From Candidatus Gastranaerophilales bacterium (GTDB taxonomy: Bacteria; Cyanobacteriota; Vampirovibrionia; Gastranaerophilales; Gastranaerophilaceae): 41,460 nucleotides of DNA. Made by a program: the position numbers and the translations under genes. Below, one piece after another: positions 7,494 through 16,871 of this stretch. The DNA lies in assembly GCA_003150395.1 (NCBI GenBank), contig QAMI01000003.1, positions 21,981-63,440 on the forward strand, given 5' to 3'. Every line of letters starts with the position of its first letter. Positions within the stretch are counted from its first letter, which is position 1. The notes under the pieces are model-generated. The model had not been told where the DNA came from, ran no database searches, and saw only the letters and a program-made list of their open reading frames with translations.

Positions 7494-8957
7494 TTAAATT
7501 TTTGCAAGTTGCAAATAATAATCATTTGCTCTTTCAAACTTGTGAGCCGCGTTGAATAATTTGCTTTCCTGCAATTGAGGAGCAAGAATTTGTAAACCAA
7601 TCGGCATTCCGTCTTTGTCAAATCCAGCGGGAATGCTCATTCCGGGAATTCCTGCCAGGTTTGCAGAAATTGTCGCAATATCTGTCAAATACATTGCAAG
7701 CGGGTCGCTTGATTTTGCGCCGAGTTCAAATGCCGTGTTCGGACAGGTTGGCGAAATAAGTATATCAACTTTTTTGAATGCTTCCACAAAGTCCTGAGTT
7801 ACCAGAGCTCTCATTTGCTGTGCTTTTTTGTAATAAGCATCATAATAACCTGATGACAATGCGTAAGTTCCAAGCATTATGCGGCGTTTAACTTCCGGTC
7901 CGAAACCTTCGGCTCTTGTTTTTGTATACATTTCCATTAAGTTTTTGGCATCAGGAGTTCTATAACCGTATTTTACACCGTCAAAGCGCGCAAGGTTTGA
8001 AGAACATTCGGCAGTTGCCAAAATATAATAAATTCCGATTGAATGTTTCAAATTCGGCAGAGAAATTTCAACAATTTCAGCACCTAGCTTTTTGTAATCT
8101 TCAATTGCTTTTTGCATAGCCGCCGCAACATCATCAGACAGACCTTCTGTCATAAGTTCTTTAATTACGCCGACTTTCAAACCTTTGATGTCATCATTAA
8201 GGTGTGCTGCATAATTTTCTACCGGCAAATCCAAAGATGTACTGTCTTTCGGGTCGTGACCGGAGATAACTTCAAGCAGATTAGCTGCATCTTCAACTGT
8301 TCTTGCAAACGGGCCGATTTGGTCGAGTGAAGAGGCAAATGCAATCAATCCGTATCTGGAAACGCGTCCATAAGTTGGTTTCATACCAACAATTCCACAG
8401 AAAGAGGCCGGAAGACGTATAGACCCGCCGGTATCAGACCCGAGTGCAAGAGTTGCTTCACAAGAGGAAACGCTTGCTGCTGAACCGCCTGATGAGCCGC
8501 CCGGAACTTTCTTCAAATCCCATGGATTATGAACTTTTTTGAAAGCGGAGTTTTCGTTTGAAGAACCCATTGCAAATTCGTCAAGGTTTGCTTTACCGAC
8601 AATCGGAACAAGGTTGTTTAAAAGTTTTTCACTAACTGTCGCATTGAAAGGTGAAACAAAGTTTTCCAAAATTTTTGAAGATGCTGTTGTTTTTGAGCCT
8701 ATTAAGTTCATGTTGTCTTTAAGTGCAAGAGGAATTCCGGCTAAAAGCGGAAGTTCTTCGCCTTTTGCAATTTTTTCGTCAACTTTTCTTGCTGTTTCAA
8801 GAGCTCTTTCTTTTGTTAAAGAATTAAAAGCTCCAAGTTTTTCATCCACTTCATTTATTCTTTCAAAAGCGGCGTTTGTAAGTTCTACCGCTGAAATTTC
8901 TTTATTTTTTAAAGCTTTGCTCTGTTCGGCTGCTGATTTTTTTAAAACCTCGTTCAT
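7494..8957 (-). CDS. gatA: Asp-tRNA(Asn)/Glu-tRNA(Gln) amidotransferase subunit A
   Basis: 487 aa, full length for GatA. This amidase-signature subunit releases ammonia from glutamine, for transfer by GatB to misacylated Glu-tRNA(Gln) or Asp-tRNA(Asn). The Lys/cis-Ser/Ser triad is visible: Lys80 in LALKDNM, Ser155 in PGGSSGGSAAS and Ser179 in GSDTGGSIRLPASFCG. AAGGAG precedes the ATG. gatB and gatC are not neighbours in this window. Its presence indicates the indirect route to at least one amidated tRNA. Confidence 0.95.
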   Translation of the reverse strand: MNEVLKKSAAEQSKALKNKEISAVELTNAAFERINEVDEKLGAFNSLTKERALETARKVDEKIAKGEELPLLAGIPLALKDNMNLIGSKTTASSKILENFVSPFNATVSEKLLNNLVPIVGKANLDEFAMGSSNENSAFKKVHNPWDLKKVPGGSSGGSAASVSSCEATLALGSDTGGSIRLPASFCGIVGMKPTYGRVSRYGLIAFASSLDQIGPFARTVEDAANLLEVISGHDPKDSTSLDLPVENYAAHLNDDIKGLKVGVIKELMTEGLSDDVAAAMQKAIEDYKKLGAEIVEISLPNLKHSIGIYYILATAECSSNLARFDGVKYGYRTPDAKNLMEMYTKTRAEGFGPEVKRRIMLGTYALSSGYYDAYYKKAQQMRALVTQDFVEAFKKVDILISPTCPNTAFELGAKSSDPLAMYLTDIATISANLAGIPGMSIPAGFDKDGMPIGLQILAPQLQESKLFNAAHKFERANDYYLQLAKI

Positions 8958-9051
8958 AATATCTCCTTAAAATTCCTATGACCTTATGTTATGACAAAAA
9001 TGCAACTTTTACAAGGGTTTTGTTAAGAAAATCAGGATTGCGCAGATATTT

Positions 9052-9088
9052 AAAAGCTCCGGCGTATTTCGTGAACCGGAGCTTTTTT
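9052..9088. terminator. Strong terminator between the ACT-domain gene and gatA
   Basis: AAAAGCTCCGG (9052-9062) and CCGGAGCTTTT (9076-9086) form a perfect 11-bp stem with a 13-base loop; T6 follows on the + strand and AAAA lies on the left. On the minus strand it ends the symporter/ACT transcript before gatA. Confidence 0.8.
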
Positions 9089-9119
9089 AGGTTTATCAAG
9101 AAAGGTTGGTTTTTAATTT

Positions 9120-9398
9120 TTATACATTATGCATGTTATCAAAAATTTCTTTTCGCTGAACCCATATTTCCATTCCGAGTTCATTGCCTGTTTGTGTCAA
9201 AGCGTCTTTGATTTCTTTAAATGCATATTTTGAATTTTCTATGTTTCCCAGCAGAAACATTACGAAATGTCCCTGCATAAGTGTTTGTTTTATATCTTCA
9301 ATATTAACTTCGTATTTTGCAAGTATTGCTGTAACTTTGGCTACAATTCCGACCTTGTCAACACCGGAAACTGTAACAATTATTTGGTTATCGGACAT
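9120..9398 (-). CDS. ACT-domain protein
   Basis: 92 aa, essentially one ACT domain. It opens IIVTVSGVDKVGIVAKVTAIL, the strand-loop-helix with the Gly that usually contacts an amino acid ligand. A second beta-alpha unit (VNIEDIKQTLMQGHFVMFLLGNI) follows. It resembles the stand-alone ACT proteins of the UPF0237 group. The start codon lies inside the end of the symporter gene (19-base overlap), with GAAGGTG upstream, so the two are translated from one message. That suggests a link to amino acid sensing or uptake, though no ligand can be named. Confidence 0.85.
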   Translation of the reverse strand: MSDNQIIVTVSGVDKVGIVAKVTAILAKYEVNIEDIKQTLMQGHFVMFLLGNIENSKYAFKEIKDALTQTGNELGMEIWVQRKEIFDNMHNV

Positions 9399-10957
9399 GT
9401 TTCACCTTCTTCTGCCGCAACAACTGCCGGCGTTACTGATTTAATCCAATCCGGAACTATGAATTTACCGATATTGTTATTTTTGCAATAAAGTTTTAAA
9501 TCATTTTTAATTTCCGGAGCCAGAATGTACAATGCAATAATGTTTGGAACAGACATTGCAATCATCATTGCGTCTGTAATATTAATTACTGAAGCCACAT
9601 TCATTGCTGAACCTACGACAACGAAAATACAATATACAACATCGAATGCAAGGTTACGCTTGTGTCCTTCACCAACGAGGAATGTCCAGGCTTTTTGTCC
9701 GTAATATGCCCAGCTTATTAAGGTTGAAAGTGCAAACATTATAACAACTGCTGATAAAATATACGGGAAGAAAGAAATAACTGATTCGAAAGCTGAACTT
9801 GCAAGTTCGATACCTGAAATTTGTCCGACCTGTGTTTGGTCTAATATTCCTGAAAATACAATTGCGAAAGAAGTCAAAAGACATAAAATACCTGTCAATA
9901 AGGTTTCCAGAAGAGCTACAAAGCCTTGCGAAACAGGTTCGTTAGTCTTAACTGTTGCATAAGCAATTGCGGCAGCACCGGTTCCGGCTTCATTAGACTG
10001 TACTGAACGTCTGAGTCCGATAATTATTGTTCCGAAAATACCTCCTGCAACTGCATGCGGTGAAAATGCTTCTCGTACAATAAGCGCAATTGCATGTGGT
10101 ATGTGTACAAAGTTTGCAAGAATAACAACCAGACCTGCTCCTATATATAAGAAGCACATTGCAGGAACAAGAATTGTCGTAACTTTAGATATACTTTTAA
10201 TCCCATCAACAACAGCAAGCCACACAAGCACTGCTATCAAAAGCCCGAATACCCATGTATATCCGTGCATAAAACTGTGTTCGCCGCCGGTTATAAGTAA
10301 TAACTGGTGAGCAGATTGGTTAATCTGAATCATGTTTCCGCCGGAGATAGCCCCGCCTATACAAAGCACTGCAAAAATAGCTGATAAAGGCTGTCCAAGC
10401 CAGCGCATTTTCTTTCTGGTTAAACCGTGCGCAATATAATGCATCGGGCCGCCGGAAACTGTTCCGTCAAGATTAAATCTTCTATACTTAACAGCAAGTG
10501 AAGCTTCTACAAATTTAATTGACATACCGAGAAATGCACCTGCAAAAATCCAGAAAGCGGCACCGGGTCCGCCTATTGAAATTGAAATTGCGACCCCTGC
10601 AATACTTCCGATTCCTATTGTTCCTGAAAGCGCAGTTGCAAGTGCCTGAAATGATGAAACTTCACCGTTGCCGTCAGAAGTTTTGTCTGCGGGTTTGCAG
10701 ACAACATCAATAGCATGTTTTAATCCCCATATTGAAATTCCTCTGAAAAACAGTGTGAAAAATATTCCGGCAGCTAAAATCCAGAATATAATCACTGGTA
10801 TACTTGACGAGCCTATTTTAATCGGAAAGAAAATCCATGAGGCAACCGTATCTGAAACCGGTGCAATGTATTTATCCATAAATAAATCTACATTCATTGC
10901 ATTTGCCTGCTGTACGTTAAATAGAAGTGTCAAAAGTACAATAAAAAGTTTGTTCAT
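9380..10957 (-). CDS. Amino acid (alanine/glycine):Na+ symporter, AGCS family
   Basis: 525 aa, polytopic, with about ten or more hydrophobic segments after an N-terminal signal-like helix. Family signatures include ALSGTIGIGSIAGVAISI, GGPGAAFWIFAGAFLGMS and GTIIIGLRRSVQSNEAGTG, which form the sodium- and substrate-binding core in AGCS transporters. The predicted role is sodium-coupled import of alanine or glycine at the inner membrane. It heads an overlapping pair with the ACT-domain gene. The upstream 208 bases contain a minus-strand TTGACA (11070-11065), but I found no convincing -10 at standard spacing. Confidence 0.93.
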   Translation of the reverse strand: MNKLFIVLLTLLFNVQQANAMNVDLFMDKYIAPVSDTVASWIFFPIKIGSSSIPVIIFWILAAGIFFTLFFRGISIWGLKHAIDVVCKPADKTSDGNGEVSSFQALATALSGTIGIGSIAGVAISISIGGPGAAFWIFAGAFLGMSIKFVEASLAVKYRRFNLDGTVSGGPMHYIAHGLTRKKMRWLGQPLSAIFAVLCIGGAISGGNMIQINQSAHQLLLITGGEHSFMHGYTWVFGLLIAVLVWLAVVDGIKSISKVTTILVPAMCFLYIGAGLVVILANFVHIPHAIALIVREAFSPHAVAGGIFGTIIIGLRRSVQSNEAGTGAAAIAYATVKTNEPVSQGFVALLETLLTGILCLLTSFAIVFSGILDQTQVGQISGIELASSAFESVISFFPYILSAVVIMFALSTLISWAYYGQKAWTFLVGEGHKRNLAFDVVYCIFVVVGSAMNVASVINITDAMMIAMSVPNIIALYILAPEIKNDLKLYCKNNNIGKFIVPDWIKSVTPAVVAAEEGETCPITK

Positions 10958-11165
10958 TAAAAAAATTCCTTTCGGTAGCTTACTGGATTAGCAGGGTAAA
11001 CATACCATTTCAAATTACCAACTATTTAATACTAGCAAAAACGAGTAAAAACATGTTTTATTTTTGTCAAATCGTTACAAAAACTTAAAAATCAAGCTTT
11101 GCCGAATGATTAATTTTCGGCTAGAATCCTTGTGTTAAGCAAGTTTCAAATATTACAAGAATAGT

Positions 11166-12143
11166 TTACAAAATTGAGTTTATTGTACGTTTTTTTAAAG
11201 CTTCGATTTTTTCAAAAGAGGTTAAGATACCTTTTTTCAGAACGTTGTCTGTTTGGGCAATTTCTGCCAAATTTTCAATCATAGTGATAGTTTCAGGATT
11301 TGAGTTTCTATAAATAAACATGTTCAGCCCGGCTTTAATTCCTTTGATGCAGGCTTCAGTCATGCCGTAGCCTGCAACGCCTTTCATAATCATATCATCA
11401 GAGATTATAATTCCGTCATAGTGCAGGTTTTCGCGAAGATATGATAAGGCATTTAAACTTAATGAGGCCGGAGTTGTTTCTTTATCAAAACAGGTACAAT
11501 GAAGGTGCGCGGCCATAATCATTTCAATGCCGTTTTCAACTGCAGATTTAAAAGGTGCAATGTGAACTTTTTCCATTTCCTCAAGCGGCAAATCTATAAC
11601 CGGAAGGCTAAGATGGCTGTCGGCATCAGCGTCTCCATGTCCGGGATAATGCTTGACACATGGAATAATGCGATTTTCAAAATATGTACCAGAAACTATT
11701 TTTTCTGCCTTTATAACATCTTCGGTTTTGTTCGAAAATGAACGTTCGCTGATAATCGGATTGTCCGGATTTGTATTGACATCAATGCAGGGGGCAAAAT
11801 TTAGATTAATTCCAAATTCAGATAATTCCTCAGCTATTTCTTTTGTTTGCTTTTTTAAAAATTCCCTGCCTTTTTCAAACGCAAATCTTGCTGATAAATA
11901 TTTTTTGCCGTTATGTATATTCTCAGTTCTTTCTACCCGTCCGCCTTCCTGGTCAATTGATAAAAAAAGCGGATGTGAAGCTTTCTTTTTTATATCTGCT
12001 ATTAACTTTTTAAATTGGTCTTTCGACTTAATATCATAGGTAAAAAATATCAGACCGCCGAGCGGGCGAGAAAGCGCTTTCTCATATCCGCCGCCGGATG
12101 TACCTAATATGAACATTGAATATACTTTGTCTTTTAAATCCAT
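11166..12143 (-). CDS. nagZ: Beta-N-acetylhexosaminidase NagZ (GH3)
   Basis: 325 aa, a single GH3 catalytic barrel as in NagZ. It shows the NagZ signature KHYPGHG at 164-170, with the acid/base-loop His in DADADSHLSLP (about 177), LSIDQEGGRVER near 61-72, and IISDDMIMKG with the probable nucleophile Asp near 249. The enzyme removes GlcNAc from anhydro-muropeptides in peptidoglycan recycling. No signal peptide is seen, consistent with a cytoplasmic enzyme. It is the last gene of a minus-strand unit with the unknown gene 24 bases upstream and the alpha/beta hydrolase before that. Confidence 0.92.
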   Translation of the reverse strand: MDLKDKVYSMFILGTSGGGYEKALSRPLGGLIFFTYDIKSKDQFKKLIADIKKKASHPLFLSIDQEGGRVERTENIHNGKKYLSARFAFEKGREFLKKQTKEIAEELSEFGINLNFAPCIDVNTNPDNPIISERSFSNKTEDVIKAEKIVSGTYFENRIIPCVKHYPGHGDADADSHLSLPVIDLPLEEMEKVHIAPFKSAVENGIEMIMAAHLHCTCFDKETTPASLSLNALSYLRENLHYDGIIISDDMIMKGVAGYGMTEACIKGIKAGLNMFIYRNSNPETITMIENLAEIAQTDNVLKKGILTSFEKIEALKKRTINSIL

Positions 12144-12166
12144 TTTTTCTTTGCAAATTGATTATT

Positions 12167-12778
12167 CTAAACTGTTGCTTTTTGAGCAAAAAGTTTTTCG
12201 TTTAACGGGTAAAATTCTTTAAAATTTCCGCTTTCTACAACATTGGCAATTTTTTCAAGAATTAAATCTTTTTCTGCACCTTTAAAGGTTTTAACTCCAT
12301 TGTTCAGTACAAGGTCATTTGCATTCTTGAGTGTTGTGAAACCTTTGTTTAGTTTTAGAAATTCCTCATATTCATCAAGGATTTTGGTTTGTAAATCATT
12401 AATTTTATAATCCTGTCCCAGATAATATTTAACATCTTTTACAAATTGCGCAAGATATTCTCTTACGAATTGAACTTCACCAGTTGTTTCTTTTTCCTCG
12501 TAATCTGCGCCAAAGCAAAGATTATTTAATATTGGTTTGTCCAAATCATTTATGCAGGCAGCCCAAAGAATGCAGCCAAGATAAAATCCGATATAATTAT
12601 CAATTAAATTCAAGATTTTGTGATAATACATTTTGAATTTCAATTTTTTTTGATTAAAATTTCTGAGCCTGTTCAAATCAGAATAAATATAATCTATGCT
12701 TGGTACAAAAGCATTAAGGTTGCAAATAAATCCCGGGTCAAATTGAACGCCTTCTGTAAAATCAAATTTTTCTGTCAT
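12167..12778 (-). CDS. Hypothetical protein, 203 aa
   Basis: I start it at the ATG at 12778, which has GAGG at proper spacing and clears the preceding gene by 22 bases; upstream in-frame ATGs lie inside that gene. The product is mostly helical and acidic, with a mid-protein aromatic/hydrophobic helix (YIGFYLGCILWAACIN). No signal peptide, motif or family is recognised. Tight packing between a secreted alpha/beta hydrolase and nagZ suggests cotranscription, not a specific function. Confidence 0.75.
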   Translation of the reverse strand: MTEKFDFTEGVQFDPGFICNLNAFVPSIDYIYSDLNRLRNFNQKKLKFKMYYHKILNLIDNYIGFYLGCILWAACINDLDKPILNNLCFGADYEEKETTGEVQFVREYLAQFVKDVKYYLGQDYKINDLQTKILDEYEEFLKLNKGFTTLKNANDLVLNNGVKTFKGAEKDLILEKIANVVESGNFKEFYPLNEKLFAQKATV

Positions 12779-12800
12779 TTGTATTTCCTCATTGTATTTA

Positions 12801-13991
12801 TTATAGTAATTCATATTTTTTGCTTTTTTTCTGCATTTTTGCTCTATAAGTTTTGTCATACTGGAATCTGTAGCCTTCAACAATGCTGTTTACAACAGCT
12901 TTTGAAAACTGTTTTTTAGCAGACCAGTACGAAGTATGAGCAAGGAAGAAAGGACGCCAGCTCCAAGCTGCAGAATTATCAAAGACAAAGCCGGATGGGT
13001 TTGAAAATTGAAATTTAAGCAAATCTTCCATTTCTTCATAAGTCAGATTTTTTGATGTTGGAAATCCGAGCGGGTCTTCACGGAAATTTACAGTTAACAT
13101 GAAAAGTCCGTTCTCCATTATATATTTCAACATTAATTTGTTGTAATAGGTTAATTCATAGTCTGAATCAGCAAGGTCAGAGTAAAACAGTACAAGCGGA
13201 CTTGCAAAATTGACAACGCCTTTGACGGCACCTTTGGGCGAACAAACTTTTTCGGTTGCACTATCTATGTCAAGATAATGTTTTTTTAAAGATTCGTCAT
13301 TATTGTCAAAAATAAGTTTTCCGCCTGAAGATACAACTCCGATTTTACCTTCGGCGAGCGCTGCAATACAAGTATCTTTTCGAGGGTTGTTCCTAACAAA
13401 TTCTTTTACCTCATCAGAAACTTTAATGGTATTAAAAAGTTCGGAAAGATTAATATATGTCAGCGTATTGAACAAATATTCATAAGTGATAAAAGTTCCT
13501 GCAGAATATCCGTAAAGTATAACTGAACGCCCGGTTTCATGTTCTTTTTTTATTTTATCATTCAAATTTTGTACAATGGGCAGCATATGGTGAGATTTTT
13601 GAACCCAAATTGCATCATGCATATACTGCGTTATTAAACTCCTTACCTGGTATGCAACCGTTGGGCTGAAGTTTTTTGAAATATCAAGCTGCTGGTGAAC
13701 AAAGTCCAAATCAGTTTTGCTTAAATCTCCCCAAAAGAAAATTTCAGGATTTTCTGCAATATTTAGGCCCTCGTTGCTGAGCATAAGCTGTTTAATCTGT
13801 TCATTTTCTTCAAATCTTTTTTTTAAAACCGGATGGAGTTTTTTTACTCCTTTTTCAAACCAGTTTTTCATCTTTTCGTTGTTGTTATTTGAGCCATTGA
13901 TGTATATAAAACTTACGTCTGAAGCAAAACAAGAATTCTGCAAACCTGACAATAACAACAATATAAATATCCCTAAAATAATCTTTTTCAT
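12801..13991 (-). CDS. Secreted alpha/beta hydrolase-like protein
   Basis: 396 aa. An N-terminal signal peptide is clear (Lys-Lys, a hydrophobic core, then CFAS; predicted cleavage near residue 24). The nucleophile elbow GYSAG puts the serine at residue 163 after a hydrophobic strand (SVILY), as in lipases and esterases. A later NFASPLVLFYSDLAD segment fits the strand that carries the acidic residue, and FFLAHTSYW may supply the His. The substrate cannot be read from sequence. It is the first gene of a three-gene unit ending with nagZ and is divergent from the HNH-type gene at 14118. Confidence 0.8.
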   Translation of the reverse strand: MKKIILGIFILLLLSGLQNSCFASDVSFIYINGSNNNNEKMKNWFEKGVKKLHPVLKKRFEENEQIKQLMLSNEGLNIAENPEIFFWGDLSKTDLDFVHQQLDISKNFSPTVAYQVRSLITQYMHDAIWVQKSHHMLPIVQNLNDKIKKEHETGRSVILYGYSAGTFITYEYLFNTLTYINLSELFNTIKVSDEVKEFVRNNPRKDTCIAALAEGKIGVVSSGGKLIFDNNDESLKKHYLDIDSATEKVCSPKGAVKGVVNFASPLVLFYSDLADSDYELTYYNKLMLKYIMENGLFMLTVNFREDPLGFPTSKNLTYEEMEDLLKFQFSNPSGFVFDNSAAWSWRPFFLAHTSYWSAKKQFSKAVVNSIVEGYRFQYDKTYRAKMQKKSKKYELL

Positions 13992-14117
13992 AGTATTAAT
14001 ATATCATAAATTAATAACTTCTCAAATTATGTCGAATTTGTAAAATTTATGTATTATTTCGCAAAAAATATTCTTTTGCGGTTTATAATAAATGAACAAT
14101 ATACATAAGACAAATTT

Positions 14118-16115
14118 ATGAAAATAACCCCGATTATAAATTATAGACAACAAAGTCTGCAAAACCAGCAGAACCCTCAAACCTTGAATTTCGCAGAGCC
14201 CAAAACTGAACAACGTTCATTGGGTCATATCCCTCATTCCGGATTTTATTCAAATGCGCTGATTAATTTTGGTGAAAACGTGGAAGTTTTCCAAAAGCAG
14301 CTTTTGTGTTTGGATGATATTCACTGTCCGGCATGCGGAGAAAAAATGCTGAGCAGCCAATCATTGAAGGAACTTGTTCGAAAAGCAGAAAATATTCACA
14401 ATTTGCCTGAATATGCAAAATTCTTAACCAAAAATCAGGATTATTTTCATTCAAAGTTTAAAAGATATATCTATTATATTAATCGTATTGCTCAAAATGA
14501 ACCGGGCAAATCAATTTCGGAAGTTCATAAAATCCAAAGAAGCGGAACTTCTAAGCTTATGTCGCATGAGCTTAAAGTTCAATCTGATTATTTAGCTGAA
14601 TTGCTTGAAAAAGAAACTTTTTCGTCTGGCGATAAAGAAAAAATAATAAACTGCAGACAATATCTTAATTCCGTTGCTGGAATTCCAAAAGCCGCAGTAT
14701 TAAAAGAAGAATTACTGAATACTCTGGGCTCTCTTGAAAATGACAAGAAGTGGGAGATTTATACTAACGTTAAGCAAAATATTCAAAATATCTATACATA
14801 CCATATTGCTCTCCAATACAATCCAGACAAGAGTGACGGATTGTCAGAACAGGGGTATATTGTAAAAAATATGCTTTCTTATTCTCAAAACAAGCTTACT
14901 AAAGTTTATACTAACATCGACACCGACAAAAGATTTAACAATATGCTTATCTGTCAGGATTGTTTCCCTAAATATTCCGCCTTCAGATATATTGCAAATT
15001 CGCCGGAGGGGGCTGGAAGGGTTAAACAGTACGCGAATGATATCAGTTATGCTATTGCCGGAAATAAGCTTAGCGGTAATAATTCATATCTTTATGAGTT
15101 TATTGGGGCGGTAAATTCCGTTACACAAGGAAAGATAAAATTATCCCGCAATAATATAATAAGTGAAGTTCAGGATAAAGTTTTTAAAGAGATGAAGAGT
15201 AATTATATCTTTGAAGATTACGAAGGTATTCCCTGTGCCTGCTGCGGAGTTGAAACTCTTACGCATAAACAAAAATTAAATCTTTTTAAAGAAATTAATA
15301 AGTGCGAAAACTTGCATGAGTTAAATAATTTATCAAATTTATATTCAAAACATCTTACTGCCAAAGGGCTTATAATCCAAGAACGATTCAATAAGCTTTT
15401 ACAGACAAATCCTGATATTACAGAAGAAGATATTATGAAAGCTTTGCAATATTTAAGCAAGCAGGACATCAAGCATGAAATGCAAAATATCAAGAGTGAG
15501 ATAAATAACTTTTCGAAACAACATAAATTTAATATTTGGGATAAAGAACTTTTGAATGATTTCATTGAAAATCTTGACAATAAATATTCAACAATGAAGT
15601 TAAATGAAACGTTTAGATATGATGAATATGATGATTTGGTTTCTAAAACCTTAAATAGAATGAGTTCGCCAAATAAAAAGATATTGATTAAGTTTGCCAA
15701 ACGCAATATTAAGGAGCTTTATTTGCGTGATGCTCTTGTGAACCCGCCGCCGATAGTTGTAGCCAAAACAGGCACTAAAGCTAAAGCAATGATGCAGAAT
15801 ATTTTTAAACTTTCAGTTATTACTGTTGATCATATTAATCCGAAGTCAAATGATGGTGCAGATGAATATGCCAATAAAGTCGGTTACTGCAAAGACTGTA
15901 ATAACGCAAAAGGCGGAATTCTTTTTCCGGCCTGGTTTGCTTTGCACCCTGAAATAAAACAAAATCTCCCCAAACATCTTACAAAAATTGCTGAAATAAT
16001 TAAAAGAGAACATATTAAAGGTATGGAAAATTATCCCGAATCCGCGGCAAGAACGTCAAGGCGCCTTGCCCGCGGAAAACTTAATATACCTGTAAAATAT
16101 GATACTATAGATTAA
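14118..16115 (+). CDS. Internally duplicated HNH-type zinc protein
   Basis: 665 aa. The C-terminal half has an HNH nuclease signature: Cys373/Cys376 (CACC), a long helical insert, then TVDHINPKSNDG with Asp571-His572, an Asn in EYANKVGYC, and Cys591/Cys594 in CKDCNNAKG. The four Cys would bind zinc. The N-terminal half repeats the plan: Cys70/Cys73 (CPACGEKM), a similar helix set, then Cys279/Cys282 (CQDC). It lacks the DH motif and looks catalytically dead. The segments after the first CxxC align (helices with ENIHNL versus ENLHEL), which supports tandem duplication. No ribosome-binding site precedes the ATG. The last 11 bases overlap the convergent aquaporin gene. Nuclease activity is an inference from the motif; cell location and target are unknown. 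Confidence 0.75.
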   Translation: MKITPIINYRQQSLQNQQNPQTLNFAEPKTEQRSLGHIPHSGFYSNALINFGENVEVFQKQLLCLDDIHCPACGEKMLSSQSLKELVRKAENIHNLPEYAKFLTKNQDYFHSKFKRYIYYINRIAQNEPGKSISEVHKIQRSGTSKLMSHELKVQSDYLAELLEKETFSSGDKEKIINCRQYLNSVAGIPKAAVLKEELLNTLGSLENDKKWEIYTNVKQNIQNIYTYHIALQYNPDKSDGLSEQGYIVKNMLSYSQNKLTKVYTNIDTDKRFNNMLICQDCFPKYSAFRYIANSPEGAGRVKQYANDISYAIAGNKLSGNNSYLYEFIGAVNSVTQGKIKLSRNNIISEVQDKVFKEMKSNYIFEDYEGIPCACCGVETLTHKQKLNLFKEINKCENLHELNNLSNLYSKHLTAKGLIIQERFNKLLQTNPDITEEDIMKALQYLSKQDIKHEMQNIKSEINNFSKQHKFNIWDKELLNDFIENLDNKYSTMKLNETFRYDEYDDLVSKTLNRMSSPNKKILIKFAKRNIKELYLRDALVNPPPIVVAKTGTKAKAMMQNIFKLSVITVDHINPKSNDGADEYANKVGYCKDCNNAKGGILFPAWFALHPEIKQNLPKHLTKIAEIIKREHIKGMENYPESAARTSRRLARGKLNIPVKYDTID

Positions 16116-16755
16116 TTTCGACTTTATCCGGTGCTGTATATTTATAAACCAGTGCAGCTGCAATTCCGGCAGCCAAATTCGCAGCAATAGTAACAAAAAC
16201 GCTGTACCAGCAGGCAATATTCATCATGCCTAAAGACATTGCAACTGCAGGATTAAATGCCCCGTAGCACAATACTCCTCCAGCTGCAAAAATTCCAACT
16301 GTTACCGTCGAACCTATTGCAAGACCGTAGTAAGAATTACCGCGAGTTTCTCTGTTTGTTGCGGTTGTCAAAACAACATAGCAAAGTGCAAAAGTGAACA
16401 GAAATTCTCCGACAGCCATAGGCCAGAAGTTGAATGCACAGCCTTCAAAGTTGCCGACATGCCCTGAAAAATGATTTACAATTAAAACAGCCAATGCTGC
16501 TCCGAGCAATTGAGAAATTACATAAGGAAGAAACTCAATCCACGGAAGTGCACCTCTTATTGCTGCCGCAAGTGAAACTGCCGGATTATAATGACCTCCG
16601 CTAATAAATCCGCCTGCATAAACCATAATCATCAGCGCAAAACCTATGGCAATTGCATTTATAACTCCATCGCCGCCGAGCAGTGATACGCAGCCGATTG
16701 TAAATACAAGAAAGAAGGTTCCTATAAATTCTACAACATAACTTCTAAAATTCAT
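16105..16755 (-). CDS. Aquaporin/MIP-family channel lacking the usual pore arginine
   Basis: 216 aa with six hydrophobic segments and two half-helix motifs, GGHYNPAVSLAAAIRG and GAFNPAVAMSLG, so the MIP fold is clear. In most aquaporins and glycerol facilitators the second motif is NPAR, where the Arg forms the selectivity filter; here the residue after NPA is Val. The pore may therefore be less selective or pass a different small solute. AAGGAG precedes the ATG. The stop lies inside the end of the convergent HNH-type gene. Confidence 0.9.
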   Translation of the reverse strand: MNFRSYVVEFIGTFFLVFTIGCVSLLGGDGVINAIAIGFALMIMVYAGGFISGGHYNPAVSLAAAIRGALPWIEFLPYVISQLLGAALAVLIVNHFSGHVGNFEGCAFNFWPMAVGEFLFTFALCYVVLTTATNRETRGNSYYGLAIGSTVTVGIFAAGGVLCYGAFNPAVAMSLGMMNIACWYSVFVTIAANLAAGIAAALVYKYTAPDKVEINL

Positions 16756-16871
16756 GTTTATTCTCCTTTTTATTCTGACCCTGTCAAATTAACATCCATT
16801 TTAAAAAGTTTCTATTGTATAGCCGGCGTAAAACTTTTGGTGTATTATAAAATAAAGGAGAGATTTTAATA

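Noticed and set aside
10958..11165. Riboswitch upstream of the symporter gene
   Set aside because: Only about 70 bases of leader are likely and no known aptamer core (such as tandem glycine) is seen.
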